64,000 nucleotides of DNA, from assembly GCF_002844275.1 (NCBI RefSeq), contig NZ_NXGX01000004.1, positions 248,001 to 312,000 on the forward strand. The letters run 5' to 3'. The notes beneath the pieces were generated by a model. That model was given only the letters and a program-made list of their open reading frames with translations, did not search any database and had not been told where the DNA came from. Shown piece after piece: positions 35,903 to 45,039 of this stretch. The position numbers were made by a program, and so were the translations under genes. Numbering within the stretch: position 1 is the first letter of the stretch; every line of letters begins with the position of its first letter. This DNA is from Thalassospira lohafexi. Its GTDB lineage: Bacteria > Pseudomonadota > Alphaproteobacteria > Rhodospirillales > Thalassospiraceae.

Positions 35903-38503
35903 CTAATCTTTTGCGCGCCTTACGTCCGTACCTGAGCTGGTGTTGGCAATCCAGGGACGTCCATCTGACAGCACATCTAGCTTGTTCGCATTTACGTTGT
36001 TGACCTTGTCAAATGAGCCGTTTGTTGCATTCCATTTTTTCAAAACGGACGCATTGTTCTCGGACAAGCTGACATAGACACTGCCGTCGGTTCCGGCACC
36101 AATATCCTCGATCCTTATACCTTGCCCCAATGGACGATTTTCGAACCTTGTCCCGGTAAACTGCTGCACAATGTTGCTGGAATCTGCAATCCACAGGTCA
36201 CCTGCGCGACCAATCGCAACCTTGACAACGTCATCGTTGCTGAATTTGGTAAACGCATTGGTTCCGGGCTTTAAGTGATAAAGTCTGTCGGTGATGACGA
36301 CATAGACGGTGCCGTCCGATCCAATCGACACATTTCGAATGTTGCCCGACGTGACCGAATAGGTCCGCTGGATAGTACCCGTTGATGACAGTTTATAGAT
36401 CGAATTCGAACTGTTTCCATTTGTCCAGATGCTGCCGTCACTGGCAAAATCGAAATTCTCGAGTTCCTGATTAAAGGACAGGGAAACTTCCTCAAGCTTC
36501 TTTGTCTTGGTGTTGAACGTCAAAAGCTGTCTTGGCCCCTGATCTTGCGGGCTGCCATAAACATAGAAACCATCATTTTGTCCGACGACGATTTCATCAA
36601 TCGTATTGAGGTTTGCGGAGAATGTTTCGAAGGTTATGTTTTTCGAAAACGTAAAGGCGCTTTCGGATGTAACATCCACCACTGCGGCAGTGTCGCCGGT
36701 GCCGGTGGTATCGCCGACGGTTGACGCGGCGACAAGACGGTCAGCCTGTTCATCACGTTCAAAGAATTTGGAGGCCAGAACAAGCGTATCCTTGGTTACT
36801 ACCCAAGGATACGCATTTGGACCCACTGCGACACTTTGTGGTGTATGGCCGGGTGTGCGCACCACGTCAAAGGTCGTTGTATCCGTGTCCAGACGCATCA
36901 GAAGGTCCTTGTCGGACACCACATAGACACTGCCATCCGGACCAATTGCGATGCTTTTAGCTTTTTGCGCGAAAATTTCGCAGGGTGATGAGGCGCAACG
37001 CTGCACCAATTGGTCAGAACGGATGGTCCAAGGGATGCCGTCCGGGGCTACCGCCACCAGAAGGCCCTGTCCGGAAATACGGTCAAACCGGGTCATGGCG
37101 TCATTGAGTTTCGATAAAGTGCCCGAAGCATCAGCGATCACCACCGACCCGTCGCCGCCAATGGCAATGTCAGACCCCGTCGCGCCGGTGATTTGTTTCC
37201 ATTGATTTCCGGTATGGCGAAACACCCGTCCCAACGTGGAAATACCCCATGGGTTGCCCAGTGCGTCAACCGCAACACGCACCAAGGTGCCGGGGAAACT
37301 TTCGAACTGTTTGCGACTGTTCGACCAGCGCAGGACATTGCCCGCAGCATCCAGGCCAAACACACTGCCATCGCGCCCGATCGCCAGTGCCGAGGCGGTC
37401 TTTTGAGTGTTCACAAAGGTAATATTTTCGTTCGTTGTCACCGCGACCGGATCAATCGTTGCATCGTTCCCTGCTGCGGGGGCGACGCTCTTGGTGCCAG
37501 TTTGCCCGGTTGTGCCTGTTTGCGGGGAAACCGGCGACGCGCTTAGCGTCGCTGCAGTTTGAACCGGCGCTGTGGTCGCCGGTGGGACTTGGGCTGGAGG
37601 CGCAATCGCTCCTGATGGTGTTAAAGGTGCCGCCGAAACCCCCGGGGCAATGGCGACGGGGGCGGTATCGACAGGGGCGACCGCCAAAGGTGCCTTGATT
37701 TCTGGTGCCCGGCCTTCTTCGGTTTTGATTTTCTCTGGTGCGACCAACAAGGTGGTCGCCATAATGACGCCATCCGCGAGGACAGCCCATGGCCCGCCGT
37801 CGGGTGTTGCCGCCGCCGCTGTTACACCTTCAACTCCGGCGACTGCCTGCCAACTGCGCTGACCGTCGTTCCAAAACCGTATTCGCCCCTCGGCATCGGC
37901 AATTACCACCGTATCGTTCCCGCCAATGGCAATGTCGACGGCACGTCCGGGCATGGGGACCCAATTTTTGCCATCAAACGCGGCAATACGACGATCACGG
38001 GTTACGGTCCACGGATTGCCCGCCATGTCCAATGCAATGCGATACGCCTGACCCTGAACGGGTTGCCATTCACTGCGCAACGGGTTCCATTTTTTGATGT
38101 CGCCATTTACCTTGGCGATATAGACATTGCCCTGCGCGTCGGCGGCGACATCGGCAACGTCTGTGTCTTTGCTTTCCCACCACAAACCGTTATAGCGAAA
38201 AACCGCGCCATCTGCGTTGACCGCCCATGGACGGTTTCCCTCTGCTGCTGAAATCCGGACAAAATCCCCGGACATTTTGCGCCAGCGTTGTTCCAGCGCA
38301 TCCCAGCGCCACGGCGTGCCATCCGGGGCCACAACATAGGCCTGCCCCTGACTGTTGATAGATATATCAACAGCCGTACCGGGCAGACGGGTCCAATTCG
38401 CAGCCGTTGGTGTCTCTTGCGCCCAAGCACCCTTGAGAAGCATGACGGCACCAAGCACGACGCAGAACAAAACCAGACAAAACCGCACTATCGCCAACGT
38501 CAT
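35903..38503 (-). CDS. Exported tectonin-type beta-propeller protein
   Basis: About 866 residues from an ATG at 38503 (GAGG 7-8 bases upstream). A signal peptide (ending WAQETP) is followed by two sets of tectonin-like repeats of the form W-x-x-(L/M/V)-P-G-x-A-x-D-I-(A/S)-I and W-x-V-x-x-(D/N)-G-x-(V/I)-(F/Y)-x-(W/F/Y). The first runs from ~35 to ~250, the second from ~360 to ~866. Between them lies an Ala/Pro/Thr-rich linker at ~255-350. Tectonin propellers bind sugars or LPS in other proteins. It is encoded 37 bases after a secretin lipoprotein gene and is probably the product it exports or displays. Confidence 0.72.
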   Translation of the reverse strand: MTLAIVRFCLVLFCVVLGAVMLLKGAWAQETPTAANWTRLPGTAVDISINSQGQAYVVAPDGTPWRWDALEQRWRKMSGDFVRISAAEGNRPWAVNADGAVFRYNGLWWESKDTDVADVAADAQGNVYIAKVNGDIKKWNPLRSEWQPVQGQAYRIALDMAGNPWTVTRDRRIAAFDGKNWVPMPGRAVDIAIGGNDTVVIADAEGRIRFWNDGQRSWQAVAGVEGVTAAAATPDGGPWAVLADGVIMATTLLVAPEKIKTEEGRAPEIKAPLAVAPVDTAPVAIAPGVSAAPLTPSGAIAPPAQVPPATTAPVQTAATLSASPVSPQTGTTGQTGTKSVAPAAGNDATIDPVAVTTNENITFVNTQKTASALAIGRDGSVFGLDAAGNVLRWSNSRKQFESFPGTLVRVAVDALGNPWGISTLGRVFRHTGNQWKQITGATGSDIAIGGDGSVVIADASGTLSKLNDAMTRFDRISGQGLLVAVAPDGIPWTIRSDQLVQRCASSPCEIFAQKAKSIAIGPDGSVYVVSDKDLLMRLDTDTTTFDVVRTPGHTPQSVAVGPNAYPWVVTKDTLVLASKFFERDEQADRLVAASTVGDTTGTGDTAAVVDVTSESAFTFSKNITFETFSANLNTIDEIVVGQNDGFYVYGSPQDQGPRQLLTFNTKTKKLEEVSLSFNQELENFDFASDGSIWTNGNSSNSIYKLSSTGTIQRTYSVTSGNIRNVSIGSDGTVYVVITDRLYHLKPGTNAFTKFSNDDVVKVAIGRAGDLWIADSSNIVQQFTGTRFENRPLGQGIRIEDIGAGTDGSVYVSLSENNASVLKKWNATNGSFDKVNNVNANKLDVLSDGRPWIANTSSGTDVRRAKD

Positions 38504-38540
38504 CGGACGACCTCGCATCACAGTTTCTAAAAATAAAACG

Positions 38541-40541
38541 TTATTGATCAAGCAACCGGTCACGCACCATCGCAATGTGTTGCTGGCCGGTGGCATCGTT
38601 TTGCCAAGACTGAATTTTCACATCCCCGTTTCTGAATTCCTCAAAGAATTCACGTCCCTGAAGCTTTTCAATGACTTCGCTAAAGGTCGCGCGCGGTGTA
38701 AACCAATCCTTGTGACGTTGCTCAAGACGTTCAATGTCACGTTCCAGATCTGACATTTCCTCGATCATGCCATCGCGATCAACCTGTGCGCGACGGGCAT
38801 AAAGGGGGCGGCGTGGCGTCATCAAAATCAGGACAGACCGTTCGAAGTGGCGTTCAACCCGCTGCGAGAACAACAGATTAAGGATCGGAATATCCATCAA
38901 GCCTGGCACGCCATCGGCTGATTTGGATGTTTCGCGCTCGCTCAATCCGCCCAGCACAAGGGTCTCACCGAACTTCATGGTTACGGTGGAGTTCACATTG
39001 GTTTTGGTGGTGTCGAGACGGAATTCAAATACCACTGAATTGGACGGGTCGGTCAGGAAGGTACGTTCTGCGACCACATGCAAGCGGATCATATCATCAG
39101 GCAGAATTTCCGGTGTCACCGCAAGTTTGACACCAACCTCCTTTTGCACCGACACGCTGTCACCATTTCCGCCCGAAACCGCCGCAGCAAGAATTTCAGT
39201 TCCCGAGAAGAATTCCGACGTTTGCCCTGCCTGCGCGACCAAACTTGGTTTGGCCAAGACCTGATTGTTTGCATCGGCAGAATTGGCAATATTCAATGAA
39301 TATGTCACGGCCGGAATGCTGATTGCGCGTGTGATTGTTTGCGTGCTTTCCTCCAGCCCGGTATTCAAATAGTCCTTGGTGCGTGTCGATCCATAGCCGA
39401 ACCCCGCCGTCCCGGTCAGGGGGTCGCCAAATTGCAACTGCAATCCGTTCAACAGATTGATCCCACGCGAATTGCGAACATCTTCCTGCGTGCCGATCAA
39501 GACAACATCGACCACCACCATGCTTGTATCGGCAAAACCTTGCTGTCCTGAATTACCTTGCGCGGTGGGGGCGCCATATCCCCCCTGCTGCTGAGAATAG
39601 GGATCGGGTGCTGCGCCATAAGGAGCGGGTGCCGCCGCACCGTAGGGATCACTGGAACCGTATGGATTATTGCCCGGACCATATGGATCATTGCCATATT
39701 GTGCCATCATAACCTTGGCATCATTGTCATAGAACGATTGCCATCCCTGAACCCGGTCTTCGAGATATGCGATGGTTTCCGGTCCCAGAACGGCCTTGCG
39801 ATAGGCTGATACAAACGCCGATGCCCCCGCACGATCATCCATCGCCGCCAACGACAATGCGGCGGCTTTCAGGACTTCGGGCTGCTCTTTGGTCTCTGGG
39901 GCCACAGCCAGCAAATGTTTCAGGGCGGCTTCCGCAGTTTTGGGGTCACGGGCATAATATGATGCGGATGCCAGACTATACAGCACCGCCGGGTCGTCAC
40001 CACGATGAAGCGCGACGGCCGCAAAATAGCCCTGTGCCAGGACATAGCGTCGCTGGTCCATATACAAAAGGCCCAACTGATAATTGGCCGACAAGTTCCC
40101 CGGGTCGAATTTAAGCGCCTGTTTGTATCCTTGCTCGGCCAGCTCAAACTTGCTGGCGTCGCCCTGAACCCCCATCAGGTGATAGGTCAAACCGTTGAGA
40201 AACTGCAAGTCCGGATTGGTGATATCAAGTTTCAAAGCCAGATTGATCAAGCGTGATGCTTCATCCATGTTCTGGGCTTCCAGTGCGTTAATACTTTCGC
40301 GCACTAGTGCTTGAACGGCATCATCTTGGACGACGGAACGTGTGAGAACCGGTTTTTGGGTAATATCGCGCGCCACTGACGGCGTTGCATTACCACCCAA
40401 GGCGCCATCAGACATCAAACCTGCTGTCTGACAACCCGCAACCAGCAACGTTGATAGAACCAATGCGCCCCTAAAGGATGTCTTAAGTATCGGATCGCGT
40501 TTAAATTGTTTACGTATCTGGACCAAGCGCCACTTCCCCAC
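38541..40541 (-). CDS. Secretin-domain lipoprotein with TPR repeats
   Basis: A 666-residue outer-membrane-type protein. Lipobox LVAGC puts the lipid on Cys37. Residues ~80-265 are TPR-like helices. Residues ~282-336 are a low-complexity linker with repeats of PYG. Residues ~340-578 are a secretin domain, including QVLAKPSLVAQAGQTSEFFSG, KEVGVKLAVTPEILPDDMIRLHV and the diagnostic C-terminal VPGLMDIPILNLLFSQR...ERSVLILMTPRRP. Secretins form large outer-membrane pores in type II/III secretion and pili. No ATPase, pseudopilin or inner-membrane platform gene is adjacent. The start is GTG at 40541 or TTG at 40526 (GGGGAAG upstream); it is located between two tectonin-like genes. Confidence 0.8.
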   Translation of the reverse strand: MGKWRLVQIRKQFKRDPILKTSFRGALVLSTLLVAGCQTAGLMSDGALGGNATPSVARDITQKPVLTRSVVQDDAVQALVRESINALEAQNMDEASRLINLALKLDITNPDLQFLNGLTYHLMGVQGDASKFELAEQGYKQALKFDPGNLSANYQLGLLYMDQRRYVLAQGYFAAVALHRGDDPAVLYSLASASYYARDPKTAEAALKHLLAVAPETKEQPEVLKAAALSLAAMDDRAGASAFVSAYRKAVLGPETIAYLEDRVQGWQSFYDNDAKVMMAQYGNDPYGPGNNPYGSSDPYGAAAPAPYGAAPDPYSQQQGGYGAPTAQGNSGQQGFADTSMVVVDVVLIGTQEDVRNSRGINLLNGLQLQFGDPLTGTAGFGYGSTRTKDYLNTGLEESTQTITRAISIPAVTYSLNIANSADANNQVLAKPSLVAQAGQTSEFFSGTEILAAAVSGGNGDSVSVQKEVGVKLAVTPEILPDDMIRLHVVAERTFLTDPSNSVVFEFRLDTTKTNVNSTVTMKFGETLVLGGLSERETSKSADGVPGLMDIPILNLLFSQRVERHFERSVLILMTPRRPLYARRAQVDRDGMIEEMSDLERDIERLEQRHKDWFTPRATFSEVIEKLQGREFFEEFRNGDVKIQSWQNDATGQQHIAMVRDRLLDQ

Positions 40542-40610
40542 AAAGAATCAACCGTCTTATTGCTTAAATGCAAAGCGCCCCCCGGCGCCGACGGCCATTT
40601 ATCATTCGAT

Positions 40611-40651
40611 CTTTGGCAATCCGGGGTACGAGACTGTCCGGATTGCCAAAG
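40611..40651 (-). repeat. Inverted repeat between propeller and secretin genes
   Basis: CTTTGGCAATCCGG and CCGGATTGCCAAAG form a perfect 14-base stem. Together with the terminator at 40676 it separates the upstream propeller gene from the secretin gene, so partial termination or a protected message end is likely. Confidence 0.6.
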
Positions 40652-40675
40652 CCATCAAAAATTGAAAAACAGAAC

Positions 40676-40706
40676 GAAAAGGGCTGAAATTGCCTCAGCC
40701 CTTTTC
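40676..40706 (-). terminator. Terminator after the Cys-rich tectonin gene
   Basis: GAAAAGGGCTGA and TCAGCCCTTTTC form a 12-base stem directly after the stop codon of the 847-residue gene, and the reverse strand then reads GTTCTGTTTTTC. It may be leaky, letting the secretin gene be co-transcribed at a lower level. Confidence 0.75.
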
Positions 40707-40708
40707 CC

Positions 40709-43252
40709 TTATTCCATCTGGTAAATTTGATTGTTCTTGGTCAGGCGCCATACCTGCCCGCCGCCAGCACCGACGGCGTTAGACTCCGTGTCTTGTGCAA
40801 TCATATCCCAATCGCGTTTCTTGCCATTGAACAGGTAAGTCTTGCCGTTCGTGCCAACGACGATCGCTGCACCTGGGATATCAACCGCAATATCGACAGC
40901 AGTACCAGGAAGCTTTTCCCACTTCCTGTTGTTGTCATGGACATAGATATCGCCTTTGTCGTTCACGACCCAGGGTCGACCATTCTGATCAATGTCGATC
41001 CGTTTTGCCGATCCGGCAACGTTTTGCCAGCGGTTTCCGTCGCGGAAATGGATGCTGCCATCTACACCAATGATCCAGACACCCTTGGCACTGGCACCGA
41101 TGTCTTGTGCCGCCGGGCCGGGAATACGCCGCCATTTGGACCCCGATTGGGAAAATATCTGCCCCGTTTCGTTGACGACCCAGGCCTCATTATCGGAAAC
41201 GGCAAGACGGGTTGCCGCACCGGCCATTTTGGTCCATCGCTTTGCGGTTTTCGCACGTTTAAATATTTCATACCCGCCACCGGCCTTGGTCATGCCGATT
41301 ACATACGTCGTTCCATCCGTGCCAATTGCGACATCGGTGGCTTCTCCCGGTATAAGATCCCATTTCGCCGAACGCCCGGCCGAGGCGTCAATACTGATCG
41401 ATTCAATCTGGGTTAACGTGATCGTGTCAGTATTAGGTTGGCCGCCATCAATAGCAGTATCGATTTCGAAGTTGCCGACAACAACCTTGCCGTTTTCAAA
41501 CGTCACGCCGCTCTGTGCCTTATCAGACTGCATCAATTGCGCCCAGGTCCGTGTGTTTGGCTTGATGGGCTCTTGCGTCATCAGGGCCCAGTTCGTTAAT
41601 ACCTCTGTCCGGCCGTTATCGGTCAATAGAAGGCGGGATAAGTTTACGGGCTTTTGCGAGTTCGCCAGGGCGTCAGTGATAATGGATGACTGTTTGATCT
41701 GATCCAGGGCAATATCGGTTCCGATGCTGGCGACAATCGAGCTTGCGGTCAAAATAATCATTGTTGGCGCCATAAAGGCCATAGAGGTGGTGCCAATACT
41801 AGTCGTCGTTACTGTTATTCTCGCTGTTTCTTTCAAGCCTTGTTTCAGGTAGGGAAAAATTGCTTTGCCAACCGCCCCCACCGCTTTGGCGACGGACGTT
41901 GATACAAGCGTTGCGCCTCCAAACCCTGCATATGCGACGACAATTGCAGCACCAGGTGCAAGCAACATGATGTCGCCTACCTGGTCTTCCATTTGTGGCG
42001 GACGAACACCAATATCATTGGGATTCAAGCCGTCTGACATACCTGGCCGCACGACCTTCAAGCCGCGCTCCCAGCTTTGCCAGACGCTTTGCATTTCTGT
42101 CGCCACCAAAAGTCGGGATTTTTGGACGTACACGGCCATATAGTTCAACAAGTCCCGTTCTGGCTTGGTCTTTGGCCCTCTTTTGATCACGTTGAAAACA
42201 TGCATATAAACGGCCGCCTTTAGGACCGCTGAGTCCTCGGGTTCCGTCAGGATTAGGTTCCAAGCTTCGGCTTTTAGCTCGTCTGTTTTGGCTTTATTGA
42301 GTCCGGCTGCTGCGATGTAATTGATGATGCCTTCATCGATCAGCGTACGGTCCTTAATCACCTCGGCAACGATCTCATGGGCGCCAGGCAGACCGAACAA
42401 CCCATTCGGCGTGCGTCTTGCGGGTTCCCAACGCATGGTAAGGTATTCACAAGCCTGATTGGTCTTAACGCCATAAACCGACCGGACCGAATTCACCGGA
42501 CATGACCAGCAGGTTCCCCCGTCGATGAAATCGAAATGTTCGCCGGCCGGACATGATAAAGAGGCCATTTTGGTCGCCGGCACCAATGATTCATTTCGGA
42601 AACACGCTTGGTTTCCTGTTACCGCATTGCCGGTACGGTTAAAACCTTCCGGACAGGTGTAGCAGCTGCCATTGAGATCGGGGAACGACCCTTCGGGACA
42701 AATCCTATCGATGAATTCGGCCCGGCGCGCATCTTCAAAAATCTTGCCGCAGGCATCCCAAGAATCCACCGAGGACATGGTGCGTCCGAACTCGGCTGGG
42801 CAAGCCCAGCACTCGCCACCGTTGCGACCATCAAAGAACGACCCTTTAGGACAAGCCTTATGCTTGCCTGTTCGCGTCGCGCCTGTGTATTGCGCGGAAA
42901 TTTGCTTGGAACAGGCTTTCGGCGTATCGACCGCGAAACCGGTTCGGTTGTAGCCTCTTGGGCAGGAGAAACAGGACCACGTTCCAATATCAAAGAAAGA
43001 CCCGCTTGGGCAACTACCGACGGCATTCCGGGTTTTCATCGCCTTATCAAAACCACAAGGCGGCATAAGCTTACCTGTCTTCAAATCCATTGCACCGCAA
43101 ATCACATGGCCTTCCGTTGCGGTCGATCCGGATATGATCTCCAGTGATTGTGCTTTTGCATCAGACGCATTTGTCAAAGCACCGATAATGAAAACAGTCA
43201 GGACAAGCAAGCTGCGCCAGACTGTCTTCGCAGGCCGAAAACGGGTTCGCAT
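40709..43252 (-). CDS. Exported Cys-rich, membrane-segment and tectonin protein
   Basis: An 847-residue protein with a signal peptide (ending DAKAQS). Residues ~81-270 hold four repeats of the form CPxGxxFD...C-x-x-CP...R-T/S...V...AC, four cysteines each. Residues ~428-455 and ~485-512 are two long hydrophobic segments rich in Gly, Ala, Ser and Thr. Residues ~630-847 are tectonin-type propeller repeats like those of the protein at 35903. TTGAGGA precedes the ATG. I do not recognise the whole architecture. It could be an exported pore-forming or surface-anchored lectin-like protein. The propeller and neighbouring secretin point to the cell surface. Confidence 0.7.
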   Translation of the reverse strand: MRTRFRPAKTVWRSLLVLTVFIIGALTNASDAKAQSLEIISGSTATEGHVICGAMDLKTGKLMPPCGFDKAMKTRNAVGSCPSGSFFDIGTWSCFSCPRGYNRTGFAVDTPKACSKQISAQYTGATRTGKHKACPKGSFFDGRNGGECWACPAEFGRTMSSVDSWDACGKIFEDARRAEFIDRICPEGSFPDLNGSCYTCPEGFNRTGNAVTGNQACFRNESLVPATKMASLSCPAGEHFDFIDGGTCWSCPVNSVRSVYGVKTNQACEYLTMRWEPARRTPNGLFGLPGAHEIVAEVIKDRTLIDEGIINYIAAAGLNKAKTDELKAEAWNLILTEPEDSAVLKAAVYMHVFNVIKRGPKTKPERDLLNYMAVYVQKSRLLVATEMQSVWQSWERGLKVVRPGMSDGLNPNDIGVRPPQMEDQVGDIMLLAPGAAIVVAYAGFGGATLVSTSVAKAVGAVGKAIFPYLKQGLKETARITVTTTSIGTTSMAFMAPTMIILTASSIVASIGTDIALDQIKQSSIITDALANSQKPVNLSRLLLTDNGRTEVLTNWALMTQEPIKPNTRTWAQLMQSDKAQSGVTFENGKVVVGNFEIDTAIDGGQPNTDTITLTQIESISIDASAGRSAKWDLIPGEATDVAIGTDGTTYVIGMTKAGGGYEIFKRAKTAKRWTKMAGAATRLAVSDNEAWVVNETGQIFSQSGSKWRRIPGPAAQDIGASAKGVWIIGVDGSIHFRDGNRWQNVAGSAKRIDIDQNGRPWVVNDKGDIYVHDNNRKWEKLPGTAVDIAVDIPGAAIVVGTNGKTYLFNGKKRDWDMIAQDTESNAVGAGGGQVWRLTKNNQIYQME

Positions 43253-43307
43253 GGGTCATTCCTCAACCAAAATATATTGTCGTTTGCGCCTGTAATCCTG
43301 CGATGGA

Positions 43308-43544
43308 TCAGAGATCAAAGCGCAAAATGCCACGGGATTTTCCCATGGACTGCATTGGGGATGAGATGAACCGGGATACCCCGAAATTATTGCCAGGCAG
43401 CAGATCAAACAGCGACACACCAAGTCTTTGCAGAGCAAGGTCAACGCTTTGATTGCTGTTGGGTGGATAGTCCTGACAAATTTCAGGACTGTCCTTTGAA
43501 CAAAGTGTTCCCCCACTCTCCGTCACGTCTGAAAATGAAGACAA
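43308..43544 (-). CDS. Short open frame upstream of the Cys-rich gene, possibly a remnant
   Basis: The frame encodes about 78 residues from a TTG start. In-frame sequence continues 17 codons further upstream to a stop, with no ATG. Text such as LRGDWAVLSSFSDV and LDLALQRLGVSLFDLLPGNNFGVSRF-like segments look protein-like, but no signal peptide or family is recognised. It may be a small unannotated gene of the tectonin operon or the truncated 3' end of an older gene. Confidence 0.3.
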   Translation of the reverse strand: MSSFSDVTESGGTLCSKDSPEICQDYPPNSNQSVDLALQRLGVSLFDLLPGNNFGVSRFISSPMQSMGKSRGILRFDL

Positions 43545-43628
43545 GACGGCCCAATCCCCGCGCAGAGAATTGAACAGGTGCGGAGATAAGGAAACACGTA
43601 TTCACAAGCGATCATACGTTTATGACGC

Positions 43629-43661
43629 TTTTCGGATATTGCGGCCGTTTTTCGGATATTG
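43629..43661. repeat. Direct repeat TTTTCGGATATTG, two copies
   Basis: The 13-base sequence occurs at 43629-43641 and 43649-43661, exactly 20 bases apart, that is two helical turns. It lies between the AraC gene and the tectonin operon, where an activator site is expected. Confidence 0.6.
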
Positions 43662-43673
43662 AAGGAGGAATCT

Positions 43674-44654
43674 CTATGCGTTTTTACGGATCGTCTCTGA
43701 AGGAAGTTCGCCGAATTCCCGATGATAATCCTGCGCAAAACGGCTCATGTGTGTGAACCCCCACTGTTTCGCGACGTCCGAGATCGCATGGCCGTCTAAC
43801 TCTGCCAGCAAGATTGCCCGGACGCGTTTCAATCGAACAATGCGCAAATAGGCCATCGGGGTCTTACCATATGCATCCACGAACCCCCGTTGTATTCCGC
43901 GATACCCACACCCGGCCACAGCCGCGATATCGGCAAGCCCAATTTTCTTGTCGGCATGGGCGTGGATGTAATCACGCGCACGTTTGATGTAAAATGGAAC
44001 AACCGTCGTGGCGTCACGGCCATTCATGCTGTCCTGATAGCTGTTGGGCAGAAGGCTTAGACACTGGGTTAACAGGATGTCTTCCATCTGTGCTGTGACG
44101 ATCGGATTGTGCATTTCGCGCAAGGGACCATCAAGTGCTTCGGCGACATAGTGAACGGTATTGCGGAAAATAGTCCAACCAAGCGCACAGGAATCAATCG
44201 CGGGATCGAAACTCAATCCCATCAAATCAACGTCATCTCCAACCAGAGAACGCGCATGATTCTTCAATTTGTCCTTTGATAATCTAAGGACGAAGGCGCC
44301 GAAGTTATCTTCCGTGGCGCTTACCGGTGCAGCCAAGTCACGCATGAACCCCCGACCGGCTGAGAATGTCAGGTCTTTTCCACAATGGTGGGCAACCCCC
44401 GAGCCACTGGTAAGCATATATAACAGCAACCCGTCCGGATCCTGTTCAGAAGAAGTCACACTGAGTTTGGTCGCATCGAGAGTCACATGCATGAGGCTGA
44501 TGTCACCAGACTCCACGGCGGCAACACGGACATTCAATTCCGCATTCGGCCCCTTAATATCAAAGTCATGCCGCGAGGCGAGATCCCTGATGGACTCGCG
44601 AACCTCATCTAAATCGTTCGAAGACAAAATCGTATGGTTTTGCAGATAGGTCAT
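43674..44654 (-). CDS. AraC family regulator upstream of the tectonin operon
   Basis: About 326 residues from the ATG at 44654 (GGGGG upstream); the TTG at 44711 is weaker. The N-terminal part resembles the AraC-binding-domain-like region of TxtR/OruR-like regulators (LLLYMLTSGSGVAHHCGKDLTFSAGRGFMRDL). The C-terminal HTH is IGLADIAAVAGCGYRGIQRGFVDAYGKTPMAYLRIVRLKRVRAILL...AISDVAKQWGFTHMSRFAQDYHREFGELPSETI. It is transcribed in the same direction as the tectonin genes and may activate them through the repeats at 43629. Confidence 0.82.
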   Translation of the reverse strand: MTYLQNHTILSSNDLDEVRESIRDLASRHDFDIKGPNAELNVRVAAVESGDISLMHVTLDATKLSVTSSEQDPDGLLLYMLTSGSGVAHHCGKDLTFSAGRGFMRDLAAPVSATEDNFGAFVLRLSKDKLKNHARSLVGDDVDLMGLSFDPAIDSCALGWTIFRNTVHYVAEALDGPLREMHNPIVTAQMEDILLTQCLSLLPNSYQDSMNGRDATTVVPFYIKRARDYIHAHADKKIGLADIAAVAGCGYRGIQRGFVDAYGKTPMAYLRIVRLKRVRAILLAELDGHAISDVAKQWGFTHMSRFAQDYHREFGELPSETIRKNA

Positions 44655-44953
44655 TGCGGCCCCCAATGTCCATCCCCCGAATAATGGGCCATTGCCCAGA
44701 TAATAGAGCAATGACGACCCAAACGTCCGATCAAGGAAGACACCCGGATCATATTCAAAAAGAATGTAATAATCTATTTAAGATTGATTTGCAGGCAAGG
44801 CATAGGGCCAAAAGTCGATCAACAGGGCTGCGCCTGCAATTTCAATCGTACAGTTTTTCCATCAACCAGAGATCTGAAATCATGGTCCTCTCATGGCGAT
44901 CGCGCATTTCAGCGTGGAACAATTGGTCTTCATACCAAGAAGCCCCAATGTGA
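44655..44953. other. Intergenic region upstream of the AraC gene
   Basis: About 300 bases. It contains an 8-base inverted repeat TTGCAGGC / GCCTGCAA at 44789-44839 and an AT-rich palindrome near 44772, perhaps part of the AraC promoter. No gene was seen. Confidence 0.35.
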
Positions 44954-44987
44954 AAAGCCCCCGCTGATATCAAACAGCAGGGGCTTT
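44954..44987 (-). terminator. Terminator after icd
   Basis: AAAGCCCCCGCTG and CAGCAGGGGCTTT form a nearly perfect stem with a short loop, followed on the reverse strand by TTTTC. Confidence 0.82.
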
Positions 44988-45039
44988 CCTAAAGCGTAAA
45001 ACTGCCCGTCAATTTAACGGTGGCAGATCAGTAAACGGA

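Noticed and set aside
43676-43756. Short forward frame behind a strong AAGGAGG site
   Set aside because: Only 26 codons, antisense to the AraC C-terminus and without any family feature; the site is probably chance, although translation data could change this.
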